Below are positions 29,201-35,700 of a DNA stretch of 64,000 nt, one piece after another; within the stretch, counting starts at the first letter, position 1; the number at the start of each line of letters is the position of its first letter. Origin of the DNA: Closterium sp. NIES-65 (taxonomy: Eukaryota > Streptophyta > Zygnematophyceae > Desmidiales > Closteriaceae); the NCBI GenBank assembly GCA_948144175.1, contig CANXME010000249.1, forward strand, positions 55,898-119,897, given 5' to 3'. Below the pieces are notes generated by a model, which saw only the letters and a list, made by a program, of their open reading frames with translations, was not told the DNA's origin and searched no databases. The position numbers and the translations under genes are program-made.

Positions 29201-31260
29201 CATCCCCCTTTCTATCATCTATCTCTTCCATTCGCACAACGGCTTGGCTCCTAGCGTTCTCTTTATACTTTCTAAGCATGTCCCACACGCACAACGGCTC
29301 TAATCAATCAATTCAACTCTTATTCTGAAACCCTCTCCATCACACTATGATCCCCACCTTTTCCATGCGCTCCCACTCATGCTCTGCGTTCCCTGCAACC
29401 CTCCCAGCTTCTGTTTCAACCCCCAATACACTCGAATCTCTCTCCATCCATCCCAACCCCGTCATATCTCTATCCCTATGCCTGCAGACTCAAAAGTCCA
29501 TCAGGGCAGCACAAGGCAGCTACACGTGGCACTACTCCCTCACCCAGCCACCCTCCACGTCAGCATCATCCACGTCATCCAGCAGCCTTGACACCTACTC
29601 GGTCCCTCCCAACGCTGCTGTCATTTCGATGCAGGTAACAGCCTCCTCGTTGCAAGCACAGTGTTTCATCCATGCTAAACAAAGGTTGTTTAGGCGCCTC
29701 AGAACCTTCCTCCTACTAGGCCCTCCCAACGTTGCTGTCATATCGTTGCAGGTATCAGCCACCTCATTCCAAGCATTGTGTTGCGTTGTAAGGGGCGCCT
29801 CAAAAGCACTGTGTCTCGTTCCTACTGCACTCATGTATCCTTCACTTCAGTAATCATTTCCACGGAACTCACCTTGCACGGAACTTGCCTTCCTTTTCAC
29901 CCTCCTACAACACGCGTAGTTGACTGCCCCCTCACTCATCATCACCCCCGTTTTCTCACCACCAGCAGTCACACGAGAACTTCTATCAGAGGATGCTGTA
30001 CTGTTCTGTGCTGTGCTGTGCTGTGCTGTGCTGTGCGGTGCTGTGCTGTGCTGTGATGCTACCATTTCTTTTTGAGAAATATCAAAGACCGATTGTACTA
30101 AGGTTGGCCCACCTCTTTCTGCCACTGTCTCCTTTCTTTGATGATGCACTCGCTTGTGCCACTGTCACGTGCAGGAGCTCTCCCCAAGCAAGGTTGTTCT
30201 GAGACTAGCTCACCTATACGAGGTGATTCCTACACTCACACCCCTTCTCACTCACATTCCCCCTCGCTCACACCCCTTCCACACTCTTCAACCACACTCA
30301 CGCTCCCTCCTCTCTCACACCCGTGCTTCGCTCATGCCCTTCACACTCACATCTCCCCACACTCGGCCTTCTCTCCGTCCTACTTCACTTCTACATTCTC
30401 CCTCACATCCGCCCTCCTCTTACCACTCACATCCACGCTCCCCTGTCAAAATACCTCCTGTCGTCTCACTATCCCCTCATAAAAATTCGTCAAGATCCTA
30501 GTTTCAGGTGACGTAAATCCACGCCCCCTTCATGCCTTATATGTGCCTCTTCCCTGCCTCGTCTGCCTCCCTGCCCCATGTGCTTCCCTGCCTATCCTTG
30601 CCTACAGCCTGGCGAGCATGCTGTCTTGTCTCTCCCAGCTCAAGTGGACCTTCGGAGATTGTTTGGAGCAAAACAAGTAACCGTTTTTGTTACCCTGCCA
30701 CTCAGCATAACAAGTAACGGGTCTGCAAACCTTATATTCTCACCTGCTATCACATGCTATCGTGGTCATCCCTTAACAGTTGTTTCTTTGCAACAAGCCA
30801 CGTCTCTGGTTACCCTTCATCCCTCTCTCCTGCTCTCACACCTTTTCTCACAGGTGCTTTGTAAAAGGTGTACTTTTCTGTCAACCAAGAACCATAGTGT
30901 AATACAATCACACTCCAGGCTGTATTATTCCTTTCCTGCTCATTCCACAATCACACTTCATATCTTCATGCCTCTAAACGCAACATTCCGTACTGTCACA
31001 TTGCCATCCACCCATAGCAGATCCACGAGGTGACAGAGTTGAGTCTGATGGCCAATCAGAGACGAGCAGATATGCGGCAGCCTCTCTCCTGGAGAGTGGA
31101 TGGAGAGGAGGAAGTTGGGGCAGCAGTTGATGAAAATAGGTCAGCCCAAGAATCTTTCCTTCATTCTGACTCTCTTGTAGTGGAGTTGAGGCCTGCAGAA
31201 ATTCGCACATTTTTAATCAAGCTACAAGGTACACACATGAGTACTAAACTCAATGGTTGA
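17164..31260 (+). CDS. GH38 alpha-mannosidase gene, C-terminal half, 13 exons
   Basis: Thirteen small exons joined by GT-AG introns give about 465 residues matching the middle and C-terminal beta domains of plant lysosomal/vacuolar-type alpha-mannosidases (glycoside hydrolase family 38, N-glycan breakdown). Landmarks in order: GTYIFQP, VPIHIQRGPIVEEY, VTPWISE, FRVYPGKDYAELHY, NSSRTFYSDSNGRSYLKR, VVDYRSDWHLNV, AGNYYP, LSVLVDRAAG, GSLRFGLHPN, LVLRLAHLYE-like VVLRLAHLYE, VTELSLMANQRRADM and LVVELRPAEIRTF. Every junction keeps the frame (all phase 0 except exon 7/8, phase 2). The N-terminal catalytic domain with the nucleophile Asp is not visible, so the gene either starts left of the window beyond retroelement-filled introns or is truncated. 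Exon 2 contains TAG. Otherwise all exons are open, so it may be a recent pseudogene or hold one assembly error. Confidence 0.85.
18018..18249. repeat. 22-bp minisatellite in intron 1
   Basis: About ten copies of a unit containing GTGCACTCCTG and a second half that is either TTACATGCCC or TTCATGCG. The first five copies are one type and the later ones the other, so the array grew from two local expansions. Confidence 0.9.
18285..18800. repeat. CCATG pentamer array with higher-order spacers, intron 1
   Basis: Runs of GCCATGCCATG are separated every 50-60 bp by a spacer around CGCATGCAATATCACG. The array ends a few bases before the possible acceptors of exon 2 and includes a GCATGC palindrome in each spacer. 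Confidence 0.9.
18826..18930 (+). CDS. Mannosidase exon 2, with in-frame TAG
   Basis: The 3' edge is clear: ACCTCCCAG then GTCAGT at 18931. The frame reads ATLAGGTYIFQPS, then TAG (18892-18894), then PAAPITNNATSQ, and joins in phase to VPIHIQRGP of exon 3. The family has a YIFRPN-type segment at this place. The start is uncertain: AG sites at 18813 and 18825 both give phase 0. Confidence 0.65.
19299..19370 (+). CDS. Mannosidase exon 3
   Basis: 24 codons between AACCAG and GTGAGT: VPIHIQRGPIVEEYSRQV then TPWISE. This is the well-conserved RGPxVxE segment of GH38 enzymes. Phase 0 at both ends. Confidence 0.9.
19377..19582. repeat. (CAC)n followed by (CTC)n, intron 3
   Basis: About 120 bp of CAC triplets run directly into about 85 bp of CTC triplets, starting 6 bp after the exon 3 donor. 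The strand is almost purine-free. Confidence 0.95.
19781..23090. repeat. 26-bp satellite array of about 127 units, intron 3
   Basis: The unit contains CACACTCAG and TGCACGTGTGTC and then a variable TACGC, CACGC, TTCGC, TATGC or TTCGT ending. Each full unit has one CACGTG and usually one overlapping GTGCAC. Because 26 is not a multiple of 3 and the unit lacks stops on the plus strand, all three plus frames are open for up to 700 codons; these are not genes. A 494-bp (19-unit) higher-order repeat is visible (CTAAG variants at 21451 and 21945). Confidence 0.97.
23354..23410 (+). CDS. Mannosidase exon 4
   Basis: 19 codons after CTCCCAG: VFRVYPGKDYAELHYSGSA. It ends before a weak GTTTGA donor at 23411, the only GT that keeps phase 0 with exon 5. 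The family motif is RVYKGKxHxExEF. Confidence 0.8.
23612..23728 (+). CDS. Mannosidase exon 5
   Basis: 39 codons between GCACAG and GTGAGA. They contain HEVVTRFVSPINSSRTFYSD and NGRSYLKR, the FYTDSNGRDFLKR block of plant alpha-mannosidases with an N-glycosylation-type NSS. Its 3' half is copied three times into the following intron. Confidence 0.95.
23797..24376 (+). repeat. Three partial copies of exon 5 in intron 5
   Basis: The second half of exon 5 (coding INSSRTFYSDSNGRSYLKR) recurs at 23797-23870 with its own GTGAAG donor. It recurs more decayed at about 24140-24185 (NSSNTFYSDSSGW) and more decayed again at 24325-24376 (CATCAACAGCAGCAAGAAAT). Copy 2 is nearly identical to the exon but its likely acceptor (TTCACAG) gives a different phase. 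Confidence 0.85.
23878..24105. repeat. 23-bp minisatellite in intron 5
   Basis: About ten units containing GAGTGCACACAGTCCTTTC. They follow the donor of exon-5 copy 2 (GAATGAGTGCACA). The words GGAATGAGTGCACATGAATG after the true exon 5 donor suggest the unit derives from intron sequence next to the donor. Confidence 0.92.
24486..25090. repeat. 22-bp minisatellite in intron 5
   Basis: About 27 units containing GATCGAGTTTTGAAATGGC, very homogeneous. The minus strand is open in more than one frame, which is a by-product. Confidence 0.95.
25421..25668. repeat. CCACCACCATCCCCA-type array before exon 6
   Basis: A near purine-free tract of 15-bp and related units that runs to within 10 bp of the exon 6 acceptor CTGTCAG, so it serves as an oversized polypyrimidine tract. 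Confidence 0.9.
25679..25744 (+). CDS. Mannosidase exon 6
   Basis: 22 codons between CTGTCAG and GTGAGT: VVDYRSDWHLNV followed by TDPIAGNYYP. It matches the DYRxDWxLxVxxPVAGNYYP signature of the family. Phase 0 at both ends. Confidence 0.95.
26038..26150 (+). CDS. Mannosidase exon 7
   Basis: 37 codons plus two bases after CACTTCAG: ITVGAFMKDKAAQLSVLVDR, then AAGAARLASGQMDVMLH and the first two bases of Arg. The donor GTGACG at 26151 is followed by four 19-bp copies of the same exon end and donor. Ends in phase 2, matching exon 8. Confidence 0.93.
26151..26226 (+). repeat. 19-bp tandem copies of the exon 7 donor
   Basis: Four units of GTGACGTCATGCTTCACAG (with small changes) directly follow exon 7, whose last bases are ATGCTTCACAG. 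Each unit therefore repeats the exon end and a GT donor, and carries the palindrome TGACGTCA in the first three. Confidence 0.93.
26256..26745. repeat. 20-bp and 18-bp minisatellites in intron 7
   Basis: 26256-26390 holds about seven units of GTGCATGCAGTGCTGCCATG. 26512-26745 holds about thirteen units of CATGCTCATGTTGCAAGC. Between them lies a 32-bp perfect palindrome centred at 26415. Confidence 0.93.
27010..27094 (+). CDS. Mannosidase exon 8
   Basis: Starts in phase 2 after GGCACCAG and completes Arg. It reads KLASLDDKGVGEALEERI then TLGNKTRFLT and ends before GTGAGT. It matches RRLxxDDxRGVGEALxE of GH38 enzymes and contains an NKT sequon. Confidence 0.93.
27123..27375. repeat. 8-bp repeat CTTCCACA in intron 8
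   Basis: About 31 units of CTTCCACA with CTTCCGCA variants, starting about 30 bp after the exon 8 donor. Confidence 0.95.
27453..27490 (+). repeat. Echo of the exon 9 acceptor and 5' end, copy 1
   Basis: CTCTGCAG is followed by GGTTCATGGGATCTCTGCGC, translating to a GSLRFEL segment, against GTTGTGGGCTCTCTGCGC and GSLRFGL at the true exon 9. It has a usable AG but diverges after about 25 bp. Confidence 0.75.
27551..27995. repeat. 22-bp minisatellite in intron 8
   Basis: About 20 units containing GCTTTGAGTTGGTGTGCTCG, in two alternating variants (CTCGCT, CTCGGT). The minus strand is open in two frames as a by-product. Confidence 0.95.
28071..28402. repeat. 54-bp repeat with an internal palindrome, intron 8
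   Basis: Six units, each holding a near-palindrome GACTTTTGACACGTCTCAAA and the pyrimidine-rich ATCGTTCCCCTGCCCTGCAA. Because 54 is a multiple of 3, one frame is open (18-residue period). The last unit runs into a decayed echo of the exon 9 start (TTGTAG, then GTTCTCTGCGCTT) at 28398-28420. Confidence 0.92.
28486..29000. repeat. 23-bp minisatellite forming the exon 9 polypyrimidine tract
   Basis: About 22 units containing CTCTCCCACCCTGCAACAA. The last unit (CTCTCCCCTTCCCTGTAG) is the exon 9 acceptor itself, so the array appears to be an amplification of a 3' splice-site region. Both strands have long open frames, which are artefacts. Confidence 0.93.
29013..29183 (+). CDS. Mannosidase exon 9
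   Basis: 57 codons after CCCTGTAG: VVGSLRFGLHPN, a low-complexity acidic/Gly stretch, then GSEWRREHAQRLLTPLQLAF and AVE, ending before GTGAGC. It corresponds to the family's GAKWRR ... SPLLLAF segment. The middle insertion (about 20 residues) is unusual. Its 5' end is echoed twice upstream (27453 and 28403). Confidence 0.88.
29488..29634 (+). CDS. Mannosidase exon 10
   Basis: 49 codons after CCTGCAG: TQKSIRAAQGSYTWHYSLTQ, a Ser-rich loop, then LDTYSVPPNAAVISMQ before GTAACA. The ending matches the SLPDNVALLTLQ segment. A second copy of the last 33 bp plus donor lies at 29719-29760. Confidence 0.9.
29719..29760 (+). repeat. Duplicate of exon 10 end and donor
   Basis: CCCTCCCAACGTTGCTGTCA followed by TATCGTTGCAG and GTATCAGCC repeats the exon 10 end and its GTAACAGCC donor 118 bp downstream. 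It would code PPNVAVISLQ in place of PPNAAVISMQ. As a donor it looks at least as good. Confidence 0.85.
30004..30056. repeat. (GTGCT)n pentamer array, intron 10
   Basis: About ten GTGCT units. About 30 bp further, 30085-30115 echoes exon 11 (codes IVLRLAHL against VVLRLAHL). Confidence 0.85.
30175..30222 (+). CDS. Mannosidase exon 11
   Basis: Only 16 codons between GTGCAG and GTGATT: ELSPSKVVLRLAHLYE. This is the near-invariant LLRLAHLYE motif of plant and animal lysosomal-type alpha-mannosidases. Confidence 0.95.
30608..30676 (+). CDS. Mannosidase exon 12
   Basis: 23 codons after CCTACAG: PGEHAVLSLPAQVDLRRLFG then AKQ, ending before GTAACC. It matches the GExxxLSxxVxxxLxxLF segment. The words around the donor recur at about 30703-30718. 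Confidence 0.9.
31021..31260 (+). CDS. Mannosidase exon 13 (terminal) and stop
   Basis: 79 codons then TGA at 31258-31260, after CATAGCAG. It begins IHEVTELSLMANQRRADM and ends SLVVELRPAEIRTFLIKL followed by a short extension. The end LVVELxPMEIRTF is that of plant alpha-mannosidases, so the C-terminus is complete. A TIR transposon starts 30 bp after the stop, so the 3' UTR and polyadenylation site must lie inside or beyond it. Confidence 0.95.
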   Translation: MHEVTELSLMANQRRADMRQPLSWRVDGEEEVGAAVDENRSAQESFLHSDSLVVELRPAEIRTFLIKLQGTHMSTKLNG

Positions 31261-31858
31261 TGTGTGTTCACACCTTGAAATTAAGCATGCTACCGTCATA
31301 CCCCGGATATACCCCCATGGGGGGCAATAATAAAACAGGTTTTTTTGGGGGGGATGGGCTTATACTCGAGTAAATTTATAAGCGCCGGTGTCTAAAAAAT
31401 GACATATGTTTTTTTATATTTTTTAACACCAAACTGTAGATCTCGTGCTTGCTTTTTCAATCCAGTCGAAGTTACATGGGGTCGTCTGTGAAATTCTCGC
31501 GCGCGCTGGGAGATACACCCAATCTGACTCACATCCAGCTCCTGACAGCTCTTGCTGACTGGACCCGCATCCAGTGCAGGGTCCGAATGTGAGCGGAACC
31601 GAATCTGCAACACATCCGCCTGCTAAAGTAAACATCGTTACAGCGTTTTGAACACATTTCAAAATTTAAAGTTTATGTGCGCTTATAATAAAACAAGTTT
31701 TTTCAATGGGTGCGCTTATAATCGAGTAGGGGATTGTCAGATATATATGACTTAGTCTTTGTAGGCTCTGGTGGGGTTGACACTAAGGGGTACAGGTTTC
31801 TAGGGTTTCATATTTGTATCCAACATTTTCCTAGTTCAATCATTCCTCATTCTTCACA

Positions 31859-31872
31859 TGGTATAGAGCGAG
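31859..31872 (+). promoter_or_regulatory. Primer-binding site of Copia-1
   Basis: TGGTATAGAGCGAG directly follows the 5' LTR and resembles the TGGTATCAGAGC site complementary to the 3' end of plant initiator Met-tRNA. Copia-2 has TGGTATCGAGCAGG at 39298. Confidence 0.8.
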
Positions 31873-31972
31873 TTCCCTACTGGGACCATTTCTTCCAAGG
31901 GCCCACCTTTGAAAAAAATTTTGGACTGCCCGAAGCGCGCTTCGCATCCTGCCCTAAAATTTCGCTGCCCCT

Positions 31973-32330
31973 TAGCGGCCTGCCCCTTCGCGGCCCCTTA
32001 GCGGCCCCTTCGCGGCCCCTTTAGCGGCCCCTTCGCGGCCCTCCTTCACGGCCCCGTCGCGGCCCCTTCACGGCCCCTACGCGGCCCTCTTGCGACCCCT
32101 TCGCGACCCCTCTTAAGGCCCTTCGCGGCCCCCTCACGGCTCTTCACAGCCCCTTCGCGGCCCCCTCTCGGCCCTTCGCGGCCCCTTCTCAGCCCCTTCG
32201 CGGCCCTTCGCGGCCCTTTGCGGCCCCTTCTCGGCCCCTCTGCGGCCCTTTGCGGCCCCTTCGGGCCCCTTGGCGGCGCTTTCGCGGCCCCCCCTCCCCC
32301 TTCGCGGCTCTTCGCGGCCCGTCGTCGCCG
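31973..32330. repeat. Leader tandem repeat of Copia-1
   Basis: Degenerate repeats of CCCCTTCGCGGCCC (about 11-16 bp period) fill the space between the primer site and gag. The related elements have leaders of equal kind but with a different repeat unit. Confidence 0.85.
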
Positions 32331-32706
32331 CCTCACCAGCAGCTGCCGTCACCCTTACTGCAACTGTAGCGGACCTCTCGCCTCGTCGTCCCTGTTCCTG
32401 CAGCAGCGGCCGTCCCTGCAGCAGCTGCCGTCGCCGTCCCTGCCGCCACAGCAGCTGCCGGCCCTGCTGGTGTCGCGAGCCGCCGCCACTGCTGCGGTCC
32501 CTGCTGCCCCGGCCCTGACCTGCAGCCGAGCCGCGGTCCTACCCTGCTGCCCCGTTGCGGCCCCGACCCTGCCGGCGCACCTCGGCCCTGCCACTCCTGT
32601 CGCGGCCACCCTACCCACTCGCCACTGGTAAGCGCCCTGCCGAGCCGCGCCCCCTTTAGCCGACTCATGCTGCCGCTACTGCTGCTAGCCTGCTGCTGCT
32701 GCTGTC

Positions 32707-34200
32707 ATGGCTACCCCCAATGTGCTCACCTTTGATGATGAGGGTCGTGCTGTCGACTTTGAGGTCTGGGTCGATGATCTGCAGCTTTTCCTGCAGTGCG
32801 ATAGAAAAGACGGTCTCTCACTGTTCGATCTCACATCTGGCGCCTTTGCTGCCCCTACTGCCGATGCTGACAGTACTGTACGCTCACAGTGGGCAACACG
32901 GGATGCTGCTGCTCGTCTTGCTTTGCGTAGTCACCTGCCGTCCACTGAGTGCGCGCACTTTAGTCAGTACAAGAGTGCTAAGACCTTGTACAACGCTGTA
33001 GTTGCACGCTACTCTTCCCCTGCCACTGCTGCCCTTAGTCGCCTCATGCTGCCGTACCTGTTCCCTGACCTTGCCGCCTTTCCCACAGTCGCTGACCTCA
33101 TTACGCACCTCCGCACTAGTGACACCCGCTACCGCGCTGCGCTTCGTGCTGAGTTTTGCGCCAAGAACCCCCCCCCCCCATGTACATCACCCTCTACTAC
33201 CTAGTCACCCGGCTCCCTGACTCCCTTCGCTCGGTCAAGGACCACTTCCTCTCTGTTTGCCCCACCACACTCACCGTTGACCTCCTCGAGGAGCGCCTCC
33301 TTGTAGCTAAGAAGAGTATAGTCGTTGGAGCCTCTCGTGGTGACCCTCGTACCCCCTCCTTTGAGGGGTGCTCCCCCATTCCCCTTTTGCCCTCTGTTGC
33401 CTCTGCTGCTGCTGTCGACCTCGTTGGCACTGAGCCGGTCGGCGCTGCGTCTGCCTCTAGCGGGAGACGCCGCAACGGCAAGGGCAAGGGGGGCAACGGC
33501 GCTGGAGGAGCTGGCGGGGGCGGTGGTGGTGGTGGTGGAGGCGGCGGAGGGGGTGGGGGTGGCGGTGGGAGTGGTGGCGGGGGTGGGGGCTTCGGTGGCA
33601 GCAGTGGAGGCGGAGGCAGAGGCGGCGGTGGCGATGGGAGGGGAGGAGGCGTTGGTTGCGGCGGTGGCGGCAGTGGCGCTAGAGCTGGTTGGGGTGGCTC
33701 TGTGCAGCGGGGAGGCTTCGGTGGTGGTCAGCGCCAGCACCAGCAGCGCGCTCGTGAGACCCCGCCCCCCCAGCAGCTTCGTGAGTGGTACGCTGCGCGT
33801 CAGCGGGGTGGGGGTGCAGGTCCCTGTGCCTACGTCCTGCGTACTGGCGACCGCAATGGTGAGCCGTGCGGCGGCCCGCACGCCACCCAGCGCTGCTTTG
33901 GCCGCCTGACGTACGCCTGGCGTCTCCAGTTCCCTGACGCCACTGAGATCCCTCGCTGGGGCGAGCTGCTTAGGTCGAGGGTTGCTCTCTTTGATCTTGA
34001 TTATGATGCTATTCTTGCTGCCATGTATGTCGTGTCTACTAGTGACGACGGTGACTGTTACTTGTGTGTGCCGCCTGACCCGGGCATTGAGGCTGCTGCT
34101 CTAGGTGCTAGTGAGTCTGCTGCTCTAGATGCTGGTGAGTCTGCTGCTCCAGGTGCTGGTGAGTCTGCTCTCTCAGGTACCACATCGGCTCAGGTTTTGC
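32707..34200 (+). pseudogene. Copia-1 gag
   Basis: ATG at 32707 starts MATPNVLTFDDEGRAVDFEV, followed by a UBN2/gag-type helical region (FSQYKSAKTLYNAVVARYSS). The frame shifts at a run of 12 C (33168-33179); Copia-2 has 10 C there and stays open. Then come YITLYYLVTRLPDSL, a Gly-rich tract, PPPQQLREWYAARQRG and a cysteine/histidine cluster CAYVLRTGDRNGEPCGGPH then ATQRC, which looks like a widened zinc knuckle. It ends in repeats of ALGASESA type before the protease. Confidence 0.85.
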
Positions 34201-35700
34201 ACACCTTCACTCTTGACTCGGGTGCTTCCCGCTCCTTCTTTCGAGACCTCACCACACTCACGCCGCTTAGTCGACCAGTTGCAGTCTCCCTGGCAGACCC
34301 CTTTGGGGGTCCTGTCCTTGCCCACTTCTCCACTGTCCTACCGTGTCCGGCGGCCCTTTTCTGGCACCCTGTCAGGTCTTTACCTCCCCTCGTTCTCTAT
34401 GAACTTGGTGAGTGGTGCTGACCTTCAGGATGGGGGGGTTGACCAGTTCACTCCTGCGAGTCAGCGAGTGACCCACTGTACGTGTACTCGGACGGGCCGA
34501 CACTTGGCCACGTTTACCCGTCAGCCGGGGTCGAGCGTGTACACACTGACTACCGAGTCTCCTCTGGTTCCTATGTCTGGTCAGGTAGCTGCGTCAGGTC
34601 ATGTGTTTGCTGCAGCAACCAGGTCCGGTCCTGAGTCTGCCCCCAGCTCGTGGCGTCTCCTGTCCCACCAGACTCTCCTCTGGCACCACCGCCTTGGTCA
34701 CCCCTCCCTGCCTCGTCTCCGAGGCATGGTCTCCCGTGTCCTTGTCTCTGGTCTCCCCCGGTCCCTCCCTCCCCTTCCTCCGGGGCCTGCCCCTACCTGC
34801 GTTCCCTGCGTCGAGGGGCAGCAGCGCGCCGCTCCTCACTCCGAGTTTCATCTGACAGAGGCTCCACTGCAGATGCTTCACATGGACGTGTGGGGCCCAA
34901 CCCGCGTCCGTGGACGGGGTCACGAGCGTTACTTCCTGCGGGTGGTTGACGACTACTCGCGTTACACCACAGTCTTCCCCTTGCGCAGTAAGGGTGAGGT
35001 CACTGAGGTGTTGATCGACTGGATCCGCGGTGCTCGTCTCCAGCTCAAAGAGAGTTTTGGCTCGGACTTTCCTGTTCTGCATCTGCACTCCGACAGAGGT
35101 GGAGAGTTTTCCTCTGACCTTCTGCGAGCCTTCTCTCGTGCGGAAGGCATCCGCCAGGCGTTCACGCTTCTGGCCTCTCCACAGCAAAATGGGATTGCTG
35201 AGCGCCGCATTGGCGTGGTCATGGACGTCGCTCGTACGTCCATGATCCATGCGGCTGCCCCCCAATTTCTGTGGCCGTTCGCGGTTCAGTACGCGGCGCA
35301 TCAGATCAACCTTCAGCCAAGGGTCTCCATGCCGGAGACCTCCCCTGCTCTGCTGTGGACCGGGAAGGTTGGCGATGTGTCGGCGTTCCGTGTCGGGGGA
35401 TCTCGAGCTTTCGTCCGCGACTTGTCTACGGACAAGCTGTCCTCGCGTGCTGTTCCCGGCGTTTTCTTTGGCTTCCCGTTTGACGCGCCTGGTTGGCAGT
35501 TTTACCACCCCACCTCGCGCCGTGTTCTGTCCTCTCAAGACGTCACGTTTAACGAGCCGGTTCCCTACTACCGTCTCTTCCCCTACCGTTCTGCTCCCCT
35601 TCCCCCCCCGCCGCTCTTCCTTGCGCCAGGTCCCCCCCCCGGTAGACCCCCTCCCCCCCCAGGGTCCTGCCCCCTCAGGTGTGTCCCAGGTAGACGCGGT
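34201..35700 (+). pseudogene. Copia-1 protease and integrase
   Basis: Protease motif TFTLDSGASRSFFRD (near 34207). After a one-base shift near 34360 come the GAG-pre-integrase zinc site (LWHHRLGHPS, CVPCVEG) and the integrase catalytic core: LHMDVWGP, VVDDYSRYTTVFPL, LHSDRGGEFSSDL and SPQQNGIAERR, that is D, D and E in the usual spacing. Another frameshift lies in C runs near 35635, at the start of the Gly/Ala/Glu-rich linker. Confidence 0.88.

Noticed and set aside
31392-31662. Short minus-strand frame inside the TIR element as a transposase fragment
   Set aside because: Only about 75 codons with no recognisable helix-turn-helix or DDE motif; it runs through low-complexity A/T tracts.
32046-32352. 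Minus-strand Arg/Gly/Ala frames in the Copia-1 leader
   Set aside because: They are by-products of the CCCCTTCGCGGCCC repeat; no sister element has an equivalent.
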